From positions 1 through 5,377 of the forward strand of contig DATGHS010000287.1 of NCBI GenBank assembly GCA_035307785.1: DNA of 5,377 nucleotides, in the 5' to 3' direction. The notes beneath the pieces are model-generated. The model worked only from the letters and a program-made list of their open reading frames with translations. It was not told the DNA's origin and did not search any database. This DNA comes from DATGHS01 sp035307785 (GTDB lineage Bacteria > Planctomycetota > Planctomycetia > Gemmatales > Gemmataceae). The first letter of the stretch is position 1. Each line of letters begins with the position of its first letter. Of this stretch, positions 5,174 to 5,377 are shown one piece after another. The position numbers and the translations under genes are program-made.

Positions 5174-5377
5174 GGTTTGCCCCTTGGGAGAGTTCTCAAA
5201 ATGCCCACGGCTCTATCGCAATGGGCGGCAAAAGTGAATTCCGCCATTGGCAGCCATGGATAAGCCCTGGAATCACTGAGCGAATGTTAATCTACCAACA
5301 GCCCGGTACCCATTCATGTCGCTGCGTCTGCCCTCCGTACGGCAACATCGCCCGCAAATTACTCCACGTGCCGGTTC
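5174..5377. other. leader region upstream of the tandem esterase gene
   Basis: These 204 bases up to the right edge hold no supported gene. AAGGGG at 5180-5185 (minus strand) is the likely ribosome binding site of the esterase. A hairpin is formed by 5219-5228 and 5241-5249 (nine pairs, one bulged G, twelve-base loop) without a T-run. A promoter for the operon would be expected here, but no convincing -35/-10 pair could be picked by eye. At the edge, the minus strand reads AAC CGG CAC GTG GAG TAA (5376 down to 5359), which could be the last codons (NRHVE) of an upstream gene; this is too short to test. Confidence 0.5.

Noticed and set aside
4742..5263. 173-codon open frame on the plus strand
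   Set aside because: Antisense to the signal peptide and first domain of the esterase, with no recognisable motif.
5273..5377. Open minus-strand frame from the right edge to a TGA at 5273
   Set aside because: Only 34 codons, with no recognisable motif and overlapping frames equally open; it cannot be called a gene fragment.

Overview
The window (5,377 bp, GC-rich) most likely comes from a planctomycete (phylum Planctomycetota). The evidence is a protein opening with a TIGR02996-type repeat-companion domain, a lipoprotein of the TIGR03067 type, and several small secreted or unknown proteins typical of that phylum. TIGR02996 and TIGR03067 are paralogous families strongly associated with Gemmata-, Pirellula- and Rhodopirellula-like genomes. 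All supported genes lie on the minus strand, so transcription reads from right to left. The long plus-strand reading frames are antisense shadows of these genes.

In transcription order: (i) 5174-5377 is a leader region with no convincing gene, containing one hairpin and possibly the last codons of an upstream gene at the window edge. (ii) 3161-5173 encodes a 670-residue exported protein with two CE1-type alpha/beta-hydrolase (esterase) domains joined by a PEK-rich linker and an early-set/CBM48-like beta domain. (iii) 2214-3164 overlaps it by four bases (GTGA) and encodes a terpenoid-cyclase/prenyltransferase-like alpha-alpha toroid protein without the DxDD catalytic motif. (iv) 1692-2111 encodes a small exported protein of unknown function with a very strong ribosome binding site. 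(v) 1615-1672 is a near-perfect 58-base hairpin between genes. (vi) 1264-1590 and 851-1267 encode two small cytoplasmic proteins coupled by another four-base GTGA overlap; the second carries the TIGR02996-like domain. (vii) 344-817 encodes a TIGR03067 lipoprotein. (viii) 1-262 is the start of an ADP-ribosylglycohydrolase that runs off the left edge.

Three layers emerge. The esterase and toroid genes are translationally coupled and probably form one operon; the esterase would act outside the cytoplasm on esterified carbohydrate or a similar substrate. The two small proteins at 851-1590 form a second coupled pair of unknown purpose. The remaining genes are same-strand neighbours with no evident shared pathway. 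The most interesting points are the double-esterase architecture, in which the second domain has lost the usual catalytic acid position; the toroid protein, which carries a possible metal-ligand set instead of a cyclase motif; the long intergenic hairpin; and the coupled orphan pair. No CRISPR array, tRNA, rRNA or recognisable transposase was seen.
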